From: CANLBN01 sp047629215
GTDB taxonomy: Bacteria > Pseudomonadota > Gammaproteobacteria > Pseudomonadales > Cellvibrionaceae
Direction: 5' to 3'
NCBI GenBank assembly: GCA_047629215.1
Contig: JBLHWO010000065.1
Location: 1 to 16,385 of the forward strand
DNA length: 16,385 nucleotides
This document shows positions 1 to 7,650 of this stretch, piece after piece. The notes below the pieces were generated by a model. It ran no database searches, had not been told where the DNA came from, and was given only the letters and a program-made list of their open reading frames with translations. The position numbers were made by a program, and so were the translations under genes. The number at the start of each line of letters is the position of its first letter. Positions within the stretch are counted from its first letter, which is position 1.

Positions 1-32
1 ATTCGCATTATGAATAAACGCTAGAGGCCAAT

Positions 33-1622
33 TTGGACAAGCAATTACTTAAGCAATTCGACATTGTAAAGAACAGCACTTTGCTTGAACTGTTCAAGCA
101 CGACACTCAAAGAGCGCAAAAATTTTGTGTAAAAACCGATGAAATCACCCTAGACTACTCCAAAAATCACATAAGCGATGAAACCTTAAGAGCCTTATGC
201 CATTTTGCTAAGGAAAAAAATTTACCCGCCGCCATCAAGTCATTATTCAATGGCTGCAAAGTTAACAATACTGAGAAACGACCTGCATTACATACCGCGC
301 TAAGAGCTCCACCCAATCGTTCAGAAACCAGCCAATTAGTTCAAGACGCATTAAATAAAATGTCTGCTTTTATAAAAAGTATTCACCAAGGACAATGGCA
401 GGGCTTTAGCGGTAAAGTCGTCAACAATATCGTCAACATTGGGATTGGCGGCTCCGACCTTGGCCCACGCATGGTGACGCAAGCACTTTCCGCCTATCAT
501 CTACCACAAATCAAGGTTCACTTTGTCGCCAATATAGATGGTGCCGACCTCGAGGATACCCTCGCCCAACTCGACCCAGCAACAACTCTTTTTATCGTCG
601 CATCTAAATCATTTATTACATTAGAAACACTGAACAATTCACTCAGTGCGCGCCAATGGATACTGGATGCGGGCTGCCTTGAGCATAATCTACACAAACA
701 CTTTATTGCCATCAGCTCTAACATTAAGGCTGCCAGCGAATTCGGCATTGCAGAAGATAATATTTTTCCCCTGTGGGACTGGGTGGGGGGTCGTTACTCG
801 CTGTGGTCGACGATAGGAATGCCGATCGCACTCGCCATAGGGATGAAATCGTTTAGATCATTTTTGGACGGCGCGCACCAAATGGATATGCATTTTGCTG
901 AAAGCTCGTTAAAAAACAATATGCCTGTCATCGCTGCCTTGTTAAGTTATTGGTATAGCCATTTTTGGGGCACTACATCTCATGCGGTATTACCTTACGC
1001 CCAGCGTCTAAGTCGCCTACCAGCCTATTTACAACAATTAGATATGGAAAGCCTCGGTAAAAGCGTCAGTAAAAACGGAATTTCGGTAAACACCCCTACC
1101 GGTGGTGTTATCTGGGGAACAGAAGGCAGCAATGGCCAACACAGTTTCCATCAGCTGCTACACCAAGGCACACACCTTATTCCAGTTGATTTTATTGCTG
1201 TAAAACAGTCAATGAGCCGTTATGAGAATCAACACCAATACCTATTGGCATGCTGCATAAGCCAAGCCCAAGCCCTATTACAAGGCAAATCATTGCCCCA
1301 AGCAGAAAAGGAGCTAAAAGAGCAGGGGCTACCAGATGATGAAATTAAAGCATTGGCACCTCACAAAGTGGTAGCCGGAAATAAGCCAAGCAACATGTTA
1401 CTCATGGAAGAATTATCTCCTCGTAACCTGGGAGCACTGATAGCTTTCTACGAGCACAAAGTTTATACATCGAGTGTTTTGATGGGCATTAATGCCTTTG
1501 ATCAATGGGGAGTTGAGCTGGGCAAACAGTTAGGCAAACCCGTGTACGACGCACTGACAACGGGGCAGATCAATCATAGCTGGGATGCCTCAACACGCGA
1601 GACAATCGAACGATTAAAGTAA
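33..1622 (+). CDS. pgi: Glucose-6-phosphate isomerase
   Basis: Interconverts glucose 6-phosphate and fructose 6-phosphate in the cytoplasm (glycolysis, gluconeogenesis, sugar-nucleotide supply). The 529-residue product is slightly shorter than E. coli Pgi (549). The sugar-phosphate-binding stretch IGIGGSDLGP is at about 136-145, the first family signature (DWVGGRYSLW) at about 249-258, and the second (FDQWGVELGK) at 489-498 with the expected catalytic Lys498. The active-site loop reads WGTEGSNGQH (361-370). E. coli, as I recall it, has WGEPGTNGQH, so the Glu is one position displaced. The TTG start is chosen because a stop lies in frame at 15-17 and AGAGG sits 5 nt before the TTG. A short open frame ends at 24 just upstream; too little of it is visible to name. 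Convergent with the phosphatase gene, 57 bp away. Confidence 0.97.
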   Translation: MDKQLLKQFDIVKNSTLLELFKHDTQRAQKFCVKTDEITLDYSKNHISDETLRALCHFAKEKNLPAAIKSLFNGCKVNNTEKRPALHTALRAPPNRSETSQLVQDALNKMSAFIKSIHQGQWQGFSGKVVNNIVNIGIGGSDLGPRMVTQALSAYHLPQIKVHFVANIDGADLEDTLAQLDPATTLFIVASKSFITLETLNNSLSARQWILDAGCLEHNLHKHFIAISSNIKAASEFGIAEDNIFPLWDWVGGRYSLWSTIGMPIALAIGMKSFRSFLDGAHQMDMHFAESSLKNNMPVIAALLSYWYSHFWGTTSHAVLPYAQRLSRLPAYLQQLDMESLGKSVSKNGISVNTPTGGVIWGTEGSNGQHSFHQLLHQGTHLIPVDFIAVKQSMSRYENQHQYLLACCISQAQALLQGKSLPQAEKELKEQGLPDDEIKALAPHKVVAGNKPSNMLLMEELSPRNLGALIAFYEHKVYTSSVLMGINAFDQWGVELGKQLGKPVYDALTTGQINHSWDASTRETIERLK

Positions 1623-1679
1623 AAGGCTTCCATAAGAATGAGCCAATATAGGAACGAGCAGTGGTTAACAATACAAAAA

Positions 1680-2408
1680 TCACGTTGTAAACTTTTCGCT
1701 CACAATAGCCCAAGGATTATCCAACACCAAGCGGTAGGCCTCATTTTCACCGATAATTTCAGCGGCTGCATCTCTTCCCATACGCAGATCAGGCGGACGA
1801 TTTTTGATGTTATGTGCGTCTGAAGCCAATACAGTCACTACGCCTTTTTCGAGCAACTGTATAGCACACTTTTTGGACGACTTGCCCCATTGTCCAGACA
1901 CAGAGCTCGCTGTTACTTGGAACAAACAACCTAGCTCAATTAAAGGATCCAACTTACTCAGTTTACGGTGCACGTCTTTATTGCGTTCTGGATGCGCAAC
2001 CATTGGCAAAATATTTCTTTCCAATAACCAACTAACCATACGCTCTATACCCATAGGTACGTGACTATGCGGCATTTCTAACAGCATCACCTTTTTACCA
2101 CCCCAACGGCCCAAAAAGGGAATCTGCCGATGATTAATTTGATCCATTATCTCGACACCAATACGAACTTCAGCGGCAACTTCCAATTGTAGAGGAATAT
2201 TATTTTCGATTAGCGCGCACTTAAAATCAAAACCTATGGTTTTTATAATAGACGCATTATTTTCCCAACGTCCTGCGTGAATATGAGGCGTCGTAACCGT
2301 GTGAGTAATTCCGTTGGCCACAGCCAAGCGCGCCAATTGAAGCGACTCTTCAATCGTACTCGGGCCGTCATCTATACCCGGTAAAAAGTGGCAATGGATA
2401 TCAATCAA
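1680..2408 (-). CDS. CpsB/YwqE-type PHP-domain tyrosine-protein phosphatase
   Basis: The 242-residue protein has the full set of PHP metal-binding motifs: HCH (5-7) with LPGIDDG just after, TPH (40-42), Glu80, Glu111, AHPERN (138-143) and SDAHN (196-200), plus the NPWAI tail typical of the CpsB/YwqE family. Family members are manganese-dependent phosphotyrosine phosphatases that act on the autophosphorylating kinases controlling capsule or exopolysaccharide synthesis. Whether that is the substrate here cannot be read from the window; no Wzc/BY-kinase gene is visible, although pgi next door feeds sugar-nucleotide synthesis. The TTG start gives M-I-D-I-H-C-H, the usual family N-terminus, with GAGAG about 7 nt upstream on the minus strand. 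Its 256-bp leader holds a palindromic cluster and a short tandem repeat, listed separately. Confidence 0.88.
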   Translation of the reverse strand: MIDIHCHFLPGIDDGPSTIEESLQLARLAVANGITHTVTTPHIHAGRWENNASIIKTIGFDFKCALIENNIPLQLEVAAEVRIGVEIMDQINHRQIPFLGRWGGKKVMLLEMPHSHVPMGIERMVSWLLERNILPMVAHPERNKDVHRKLSKLDPLIELGCLFQVTASSVSGQWGKSSKKCAIQLLEKGVVTVLASDAHNIKNRPPDLRMGRDAAAEIIGENEAYRLVLDNPWAIVSEKFTT

Positions 2409-2430
2409 TTATTTCTCTCAGATACTTTTT

Positions 2431-2472
2431 GTTAAACGCCTTGTGTTAAACGCCTTGTGTTAAATGTTTGGC
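2431..2472. repeat. 14-bp tandem repeat, about 2.5 copies
   Basis: The unit GTTAAACGCCTTGT occurs at 2431-2444 and again exactly at 2445-2458. A third partial copy (GTTAAATG...) starts at 2459. It lies just upstream of the ribosome-binding site of the PHP phosphatase gene (minus strand), so copy number would change that gene's 5' untranslated region. Role unknown. Confidence 0.85.
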
Positions 2473-2497
2473 GTAAATACTTTCGATTAATTTCAAC

Positions 2498-2527
2498 TAC
2501 AATACGTTGTATAGCAATGAATACAAC
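2498..2527. promoter_or_regulatory. Putative operator: clustered TTGTA/TACAA half-sites
   Basis: TACAA (2498-2502) and TTGTA (2507-2511) form a 5-4-5 palindrome. Overlapping it, GTTGTAT (2506-2512) and ATACAAC (2521-2527) form a perfect 7-bp inverted repeat with an 8-nt spacer. So three half-sites lie in 30 bp, within the leader of the minus-strand phosphatase gene. This pattern suits a dimeric regulator site, but I recognise no specific regulator and see no convincing promoter hexamers. Confidence 0.35.
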
Positions 2528-2614
2528 TTTACTGTGTAATTTAAATATAAGCTCAATTAGGCTTGTCATCTCGACACACTTGGCGTTCAAATAATATACG
2601 CGCTGCCCTGAGTA

Positions 2615-2652
2615 TAGCTTGAATTGGTCCCATTTTTCGACATTTCAAGCTA
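2615..2652 (-). terminator. Hairpin after the phosphopantetheinyl transferase gene, possible terminator
   Basis: TAGCTTGAA (2615-2623) and TTCAAGCTA (2644-2652) are perfect 9-bp inverted arms around a 20-nt loop, beginning 13 nt past the stop codon of the minus-strand transferase gene. The position suits termination or mRNA 3'-end protection. No T-tract follows on the minus strand, so intrinsic termination is uncertain. Confidence 0.35.
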
Positions 2653-2665
2653 GTTTGGCTATGTT

Positions 2666-3382
2666 TCACAACTGATCAATGAGCAGCTCGCTCTCGGACC
2701 AGTCTTTTAGCCTATAAAATAGCGGCTGATCAATTCCAGTGGTAGCAGCTGAAACAACATAATTTTCAAACAAACGACTATTTAATGTTAGCTCATGCCC
2801 AGAGTGGTGAACAACACTATTCCCGGCCATGCCGCTACACTCAAGACTCTTAAAACCGATAGATAACCCCAGCCCCAAAGCCTTGCTAATGGCTTCTTTT
2901 TGAGTCCAATAAAGCATTAGCCGCTCAGAAGGGTCAGCACTTTGCCTCACCTCGACTAACTGCCCTGAAGTCAACGAGTAACTGGCGACAGCATCACTAA
3001 CGTCTCTGTTGGCTATTTCCACATCAACTCCAATATCGGCAACTGAGGAGACTCCACATAAGACCCAATCGCCACTATGAGAAAGATTAAACCCAATGTT
3101 ACCAGAGCAATCACAACCAGGCTTGCCCTTTTCAGCAACATTAAACGAAAGTAAGAAAGGCTCGACATTTAGTATTTTTGACAAGGTTAAACGCTTTAAA
3201 CCATGTGCCAAGAGATAACGCTGTTGATCCTCCTGCTGTCTAAAACGGCGAGCACGACTTAACTCTTCATCCGATAAAAAGCGCTCTATCAACACTTGTA
3301 ACTGGATCTGCATAAGGCTAATAGGCGCGGCAATAACCCAATTAGCAGGTAACTGCCATAAATGATTAGCATTTGTTTGCAT
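2666..3382 (-). CDS. 4'-phosphopantetheinyl transferase, Sfp/HetI family
   Basis: Moves the phosphopantetheine arm of CoA onto a conserved Ser of carrier proteins. The 238-residue protein carries the Sfp-type landmarks in order: GKP (86-88), FNLSHSGD (98-105), GVDVE (118-122) and WTQKEAISKALGLGL (159-173). Asp120, Glu122 and Glu163 are the expected magnesium ligands. Sfp/HetI-type enzymes commonly serve polyketide, peptide-synthetase or fatty-acid-like carriers; no such synthase is in the window, so the partner is unknown. The ATG start has GAGAAG 5 nt upstream on the minus strand. The gene is divergent from purU across 228 bp and is followed by an inverted repeat. It may be co-transcribed with the phosphatase gene 257 bp downstream, but the hairpin and leader elements argue for separate control. 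Confidence 0.9.
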   Translation of the reverse strand: MQTNANHLWQLPANWVIAAPISLMQIQLQVLIERFLSDEELSRARRFRQQEDQQRYLLAHGLKRLTLSKILNVEPFLLSFNVAEKGKPGCDCSGNIGFNLSHSGDWVLCGVSSVADIGVDVEIANRDVSDAVASYSLTSGQLVEVRQSADPSERLMLYWTQKEAISKALGLGLSIGFKSLECSGMAGNSVVHHSGHELTLNSRLFENYVVSAATTGIDQPLFYRLKDWSESELLIDQL

Positions 3383-3507
3383 TAACTTCTCATATGTAAT
3401 ATTTTTGCACTAATATAAACAATTTTATCATGTGGCTCGAATAGAGTTTGGGATAAAAAAAACAATTATCAGGTTACAATTTTACTTTTACATTGGTTTA
3501 TTACCTT

Positions 3508-3597
3508 ATTGTGGAGTATTTGGCTAGGAGACTGACATTTTTCATTTTAAACTTTCCACTTAAAAACCATGTAAAACTGACCTGAAAACTCCACAAT
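3508..3597 (+). promoter_or_regulatory. Possible structured mRNA leader of purU
   Basis: ATTGTGGAGT (3508-3517) is exactly complementary to ACTCCACAAT (3588-3597), which ends 13 nt before the purU ATG. Between the arms, ACATTTTT (3535-3542) can pair with AAAAA..ATGT (3562-3572), bulging the CC at 3567-3568. No clear Shine-Dalgarno precedes purU, and the 3' arm occupies its expected region. This would suit a leader that controls initiation, or simply a DNA operator pair 70 bp apart. It matches no riboswitch class I can name. Confidence 0.35.
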
Positions 3598-3610
3598 CGA
3601 ATAAACCACT

Positions 3611-4474
3611 ATGCCACACGTTTCTAATATTGTATTAACCTTTAGCTGTAATGATAAACTCGGCATCGTTGCTGCTGTTGCCAACCTGTTTGCTTTACAG
3701 GGCTTTAATATTCGAGAATCATCACAGTTCGAAGATACTTATACAAAACGTTTTTTTATGCGGACAGTATTAGAATCTTGCGAGGGCAGCAAATCGATCG
3801 GTTCAATTAAAACGAGCTTCCAACCTTTGGCTGATCGTTACGAAATGACGTGGGGCATATACAACAAAGATGAAAGACCTAAAGTGATTATCGCCGTTTC
3901 ACAATGGGGACACTGCTTAAGCCATTTATTAAATAGCTGGAAACGCGGTTCACTGCCAATCGACATTGTGGCGGTTTTATCTAACCACAACGTTATGCGC
4001 TCGCTATGCGAATGGTATGAAATTCCTTTTCACTACCTCCCTCTTGACCCAAACAATAAAGCCCGTCAGGAACAACAAATTCTTAAATTAATTAAATCAC
4101 ATAAGGTTGACTTGCTCGTACTGGCTCGTTACATGCAAATATTATCTAACGATCTTTGTCAACAGCTCAATGGCCGTGCAATCAACATCCACCATTCATT
4201 TTTACCCGGCTTTAAAGGCGCCAAACCTTATCACCAAGCTTACGAACGCGGAGTTAAATTAATTGGCGCTACCGCGCACTACGTAACTCCCGACCTCGAC
4301 GAAGGACCCATTATTGAACAATCGGTAGAGCGCGTTAGCCATGCTAACACTCCAGATGAGCTCGTCGATATAGGGCAAGATATAGAAGCCGTTGTACTTC
4401 ATCGAGCGGTGCGCTGGCATGCAGAGCACAAGGTATTACTCAATGGCAGCAAAACGGTGGTATTCGATAGATAA
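3611..4474 (+). CDS. purU: Formyltetrahydrofolate deformylase
   Basis: Hydrolyses 10-formyl-THF to THF and formate, balancing the one-carbon pool and supplying formate for PurT-dependent purine synthesis. The 287 residues match the family length (E. coli 280). An N-terminal ACT domain (about 6-85, CNDKLGIVAAVANLF) is followed by a formyltransferase-fold hydrolase domain (about 88-287). The catalytic Asn-His-Asp set is visible as N192 and H194 in INIHHSFLPGFKG and D230 in DLDEGPII, together with the conserved PYHQAYERGVK stretch. The gene stands alone between a divergent transferase gene and a convergent zapE. No clear ribosome-binding site precedes the ATG; instead one arm of a long inverted repeat lies there. 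A nested hairpin terminator follows. Confidence 0.96.
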   Translation: MPHVSNIVLTFSCNDKLGIVAAVANLFALQGFNIRESSQFEDTYTKRFFMRTVLESCEGSKSIGSIKTSFQPLADRYEMTWGIYNKDERPKVIIAVSQWGHCLSHLLNSWKRGSLPIDIVAVLSNHNVMRSLCEWYEIPFHYLPLDPNNKARQEQQILKLIKSHKVDLLVLARYMQILSNDLCQQLNGRAINIHHSFLPGFKGAKPYHQAYERGVKLIGATAHYVTPDLDEGPIIEQSVERVSHANTPDELVDIGQDIEAVVLHRAVRWHAEHKVLLNGSKTVVFDR

Positions 4475-4493
4475 TTTAGCTTCTAGCAATTAG

Positions 4494-4541
4494 GTAAAGC
4501 GATAGAAAAGTTCAATTTTTGCGGAACTTTTTTTGCTTTAC
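4494..4541. terminator. Nested hairpin terminator between convergent purU and zapE
   Basis: Inner arms AAAAGTTC (4506-4513) and GAACTTTT (4524-4531) are nested in outer arms GTAAAGC (4494-4500) and GCTTTAC (4535-4541). The inner hairpin runs into a T-tract on the + strand and has A-rich sequence on its other side. It is well placed to end purU transcription and could act on zapE from the other side. Confidence 0.75.
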
Positions 4542-4560
4542 GTTTCCAATACTTGCGGCT

Positions 4561-5670
4561 CTATGGTTTATGTGGCCGCGCTAAATATTCTCTACTTTGC
4601 ATTTCAAGTAAACGGCTTTGTGTACGCTTGAATTCAAACACTAAACGCGTACCACTATACAACTCATTAATAGGCTTTTCTGCTGATACAATTAGCTTAA
4701 CGCTGCGATCATAAAATTCATCGACCAAATTAATAAAGCGCCGTGCCTGATCTTCTTTTGCCTCGGTTAACTCAGGAATATCTGACAGTAAGACTTCATG
4801 ATACTCCATCGCAATATCAATATAATCATTTTGTGAACGCGGCCCATCACAAAGCGCCTTAAAATCAAACCAAGCTACATCTTCCGCATGACAACGGGTT
4901 TTAATCCCGCGCCCACCAATATCCAATACAAGATCTTCAACTACTTCATTAATGTCGGGAACCAAGCTTTCAAAACTGGCCTTTAAACTAATATCAGCCT
5001 CTTCATCCAAAGGGTAATGATATAGCTCGGCCTGCTCTAACAAACGTAAACGGTAATCGGTTCCGCCATCGACATTAATCACCTCAGTGTGCTCGTTAAC
5101 TAAGGCTATAGCCGGTAAAAAGCGGGCCCGCTGCAGGCCGTCTTTATACAGCCCATCGGGAACGATATTCGAAGTGGCCACTAAAGACACTCCGTTTTTA
5201 AACAAACCTTCCAATAGACCGGCTAAGATCATGGCGTCGGTAATATCCGAGACAAAGAATTCATCAAAGCAAATTATACGGGCTTCATCTGCTAGGCGTT
5301 TAGCGACAATCTCAAGCGGATTTTTTTGCTGCTCTAAGGTTTTAAGCTCTTCATGAACCCGCCTCATAAATCGGTGAAAATGGACTCGCATTTTCCTATC
5401 AAAGGGCAAACCCTCATAAAAAATATCCATCAAATAGGTTTTACCCCGACCGACACCGCCCCAAAAATAGAGACCCCTATCCGGTTTTTTACTGCTTAGG
5501 CCGAAAAAGTGTAGTAGCTTCGCGGTGCTTTTTTGCTCTTTTTCATCGGCTGCAATCAAGCGATGATATAGCGACTCAAGCCCCTCGACCGCTTGCTGTT
5601 GAGCGGCATCTTTAGTAAAACCGGATTGCTGAAGGTCCTGCTGATAGCGTTGCAGAGGTGTTTGGCTCAT
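4561..5670 (-). CDS. zapE: Cell division protein ZapE (AFG1-like ATPase)
   Basis: P-loop ATPase of the AFG1/ZapE family. In E. coli it associates with FtsZ late in constriction and affects Z-ring stability. With the start used here the protein has 369 residues (E. coli about 375). Walker A GGVGRGKT is at 71-78, Walker B ICFDEFFVSD at about 133-142, and a sensor-like VATSN at 164-168. The longest open frame extends to 5730, but the first 20 residues have no family character. The ATG at 5670 gives MSQTPLQRYQQDL, a typical ZapE beginning; an ATG at 5679, three codons earlier, is equally possible. Divergent from zapG with about 140 bp between, as in E. coli. Confidence 0.95.
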   Translation of the reverse strand: MSQTPLQRYQQDLQQSGFTKDAAQQQAVEGLESLYHRLIAADEKEQKSTAKLLHFFGLSSKKPDRGLYFWGGVGRGKTYLMDIFYEGLPFDRKMRVHFHRFMRRVHEELKTLEQQKNPLEIVAKRLADEARIICFDEFFVSDITDAMILAGLLEGLFKNGVSLVATSNIVPDGLYKDGLQRARFLPAIALVNEHTEVINVDGGTDYRLRLLEQAELYHYPLDEEADISLKASFESLVPDINEVVEDLVLDIGGRGIKTRCHAEDVAWFDFKALCDGPRSQNDYIDIAMEYHEVLLSDIPELTEAKEDQARRFINLVDEFYDRSVKLIVSAEKPINELYSGTRLVFEFKRTQSRLLEMQSREYLARPHKP

Positions 5671-5814
5671 GGTGAACATCCAAAATACTTCTAATCGCAG
5701 CATCGTAGACAGTCGCCTCGTTTTTGACAAGCGTTGATTACATTAGCGCTTATCCTTCGACTAGCGGTATACTTGTTAACATTTCTATTATTCTTCTTGA
5801 TCTGGAGCTTTCTT

Positions 5815-6315
5815 GTGTTCACTCTTTCTACACTTATTGGCGTAGCGCTTATTACTTTAATTGCTGGGTCCATACTCGGTGCTGTGCTAACCCGCGCATT
5901 ATCCCCTCAACAACAAAAAACTCGCTCGCTTGAAACCGAACTTCAGGATTCTGAGCAAAAACTAACGGAATACCAACAAGAAGTGACCGAGCATTTTGCT
6001 CAAACAGCTCAATTGGTCAACACACTGACCCAGAGCTACCGAGACGTACATGAACATTTATCGAGCGATGCACTCAAACTTGCCAATGTCGATATTAGCC
6101 GTCAACTACTTAAAAGCGCTGCCAGCGAAGAAGATGGCCTCTTGGGAGAGTCAAGTATTCGCGAAGAAGGTGACTTTCAGCCGCCTAAGGACTGGGCACC
6201 CAAAACACCCGGCAAAGAAGGCACGCTTAGTGAAAAATTTGGTTTAAGTGATGGTGATTATAAGAAACCAGAGAGTAGCGCTCAGCTGCCTAAGGGGCCT
6301 CTGCTTAAGCCATGA
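5815..6315 (+). CDS. zapG: YhcB/ZapG-type inner-membrane protein (DUF1043)
   Basis: Membrane-anchored coiled-coil protein. E. coli YhcB (ZapG) links division and envelope growth, and its loss perturbs cell shape. With a GTG start at 5815 the product is 166 residues: one transmembrane helix (about 4-26, LIGVALITLIAGSILGAVLT), a charged coiled coil (about 33-85, with TEYQQEVTEHFAQTAQLVN, the most conserved family block), then a disordered Pro/Lys/Gly-rich tail. The open frame reaches back to a TTG at 5734, but GGAG at 5804-5807 stands 7 nt before the GTG, and the shorter form has the single N-terminal helix of the family. It is sandwiched between zapE and degS as in E. coli, which strongly supports the call. 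Confidence 0.9.
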   Translation: MFTLSTLIGVALITLIAGSILGAVLTRALSPQQQKTRSLETELQDSEQKLTEYQQEVTEHFAQTAQLVNTLTQSYRDVHEHLSSDALKLANVDISRQLLKSAASEEDGLLGESSIREEGDFQPPKDWAPKTPGKEGTLSEKFGLSDGDYKKPESSAQLPKGPLLKP

Positions 6316-6516
6316 ATTGCTTTTTGATGGCTACTGCCTTACTTATGTCCATATAGACAATTCGCGTGAGCAGGGAGCAGAAGCTATTGCCTACACGGAT
6401 GTAGGGTAAGATAAAAACGCAGGAGCAGTTTTGTTTATCTCATCAAAAATCCAACTTAAGTTTAATTAGAAACTCCCTAACTCACCTTAAGATAACCTAT
6501 ACCTAAATAGACAGCC
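6316..6516. other. zapG-degS intergenic region
   Basis: 201 bp without a supportable gene. A short palindrome CTACA-CGGA-TGTAG lies at 6391-6403, preceded by a GGGAGCAG motif and followed by GCAGGAGCAG. This could be a remnant of a dispersed palindromic repeat, but only a genome-wide search could tell. No strong ribosome-binding site precedes degS. Confidence 0.4.
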
Positions 6517-7650
6517 ATGCGCTTTATCACTAGCTATTTTTTATTACCGACTATTTTTGGTCTCGTTGTCGGGCTGGGTATTGTTTTATCCAAACCTGAA
6601 TTACGTTACGCAATGGGAAAAAAAGCAGTCACTTTTTTTCTTCCTAAAGATTTTCGACCGGCGTCTTATGCTGTTGCCGTTAGCAAAGCGGCTCCAGCCG
6701 TCGTTAACATATCGACACGTAAGCGAGTAAACCAGCCACGTAATCCGCTATTTGACGATCCATTATTCAGACATTTTTTCAATAGCGCCGACATTCCTAA
6801 ACAACAAAAAATGTCTTCTGCTCTGGGCTCTGGGGTCATCATAAATCAACAAGGCTACCTGCTAACGAATTATCATGTAATTACCGACGCAGAAGAAGTG
6901 TTTGTGACGCTCTATGATGGGCGTAATTTAAAAGCGGCTATTGTTGGAGCAGACAAGGAAACTGATTTAGCCGTACTTAAAATCCCTCCGAACAATATCA
7001 ACACCATTACGCTAGGGGAACCACAACAAGCACTTATTGGCGATGTTGTATTGGCTATTGGCAACCCCTTTAATATTGGCCAAACCGTTACACAAGGGAT
7101 TATTTCTGCTACTGGTCGTCACGGTTTGGGACTCAATGTTTATGAAAACTTTATTCAAACTGATGCTGCTATTAACCCCGGAAATTCGGGCGGAGCACTG
7201 ATCGATACAGATGGCAATCTATTAGGAATCAATACAGCCATACTCAATAGAAATAATGATGGCACGTCTATCGGTATTGGTTTTGCCATTCCTGCCGATG
7301 TTGCCGTTAACATAATGAATGACATCATTACCAATGGTGAAGCGATTCGTGGCTGGCTGGGGATAGAGGCGAGGACACTAAACCCCGACATTATCCGAAG
7401 TTATAATTTGGGCAAGACCAATGGCATACTAATCACTAGCATGCATCCAAACGGCCCCGCTGATAAAGCAGGCTTACAAAAAGGCGATATCCTAACCCGC
7501 ATCAACGATAAGCCTGTTGGTAATGGCCGAGAGGGTATGAATTTAATTGCTGAAGTGCGACCAAATGATAAAGTACAAATAACCGCACTACGTAATGGAG
7601 AAAGACTACTGCTAACCGCAATCGCGGCTAAGCGGCCTAAAGAATTATAA
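6517..7650 (+). CDS. degS: Membrane-anchored periplasmic serine protease DegS/AlgW
   Basis: Envelope-stress sensor protease. In the family, the PDZ domain binds C-termini of misfolded outer-membrane proteins, which frees the protease to cut the anti-sigma factor RseA/MucA and release sigma-E/AlgU. The 377-residue protein has an N-terminal membrane anchor (about 6-25) rather than a cleaved signal. A trypsin-like domain follows with the triad His120 (LLTNYH), Asp150 (ETDLAVLK) and Ser224 (NPGNSGGAL), then one PDZ domain (about 279-370). One PDZ and the anchor separate it from DegP/DegQ, which have two. It follows zapG as in E. coli (where degQ intervenes) and in pseudomonads lies in the algW-his-murA neighbourhood. 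The call between the degS and algW names is one of convention. Confidence 0.95.
   Translation: MRFITSYFLLPTIFGLVVGLGIVLSKPELRYAMGKKAVTFFLPKDFRPASYAVAVSKAAPAVVNISTRKRVNQPRNPLFDDPLFRHFFNSADIPKQQKMSSALGSGVIINQQGYLLTNYHVITDAEEVFVTLYDGRNLKAAIVGADKETDLAVLKIPPNNINTITLGEPQQALIGDVVLAIGNPFNIGQTVTQGIISATGRHGLGLNVYENFIQTDAAINPGNSGGALIDTDGNLLGINTAILNRNNDGTSIGIGFAIPADVAVNIMNDIITNGEAIRGWLGIEARTLNPDIIRSYNLGKTNGILITSMHPNGPADKAGLQKGDILTRINDKPVGNGREGMNLIAEVRPNDKVQITALRNGERLLLTAIAAKRPKEL

Noticed and set aside
1..24. Tail of an upstream gene ending at 24
   Set aside because: Only seven codons are visible and all three frames end nearby, so no gene can be assigned.
1638..1823. 61-codon + strand frame after pgi
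   Set aside because: It overlaps the 3' end of the well-supported phosphatase gene antisense and has no protein-like features.
3508..3597. Naming the purU leader a THF or glycine riboswitch
   Set aside because: Only a long inverted repeat is visible; I see no core motif of either class.
5671..5730. Longest possible zapE start at 5730
   Set aside because: The extra 20 residues have no family character; ATG 5670 (or 5679) gives the normal N-terminus and length.
5724..5756. TTGACA at 5724-5729 as a -35 box for zapG
   Set aside because: The nearest -10-like hexamer (TATCCT at 5751) is 21 bp away, too far for a normal sigma-70 promoter.
5734..5814. TTG start for zapG at 5734
   Set aside because: It would add a second hydrophobic stretch absent from the family. 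GTG 5815 has a well-spaced GGAG.
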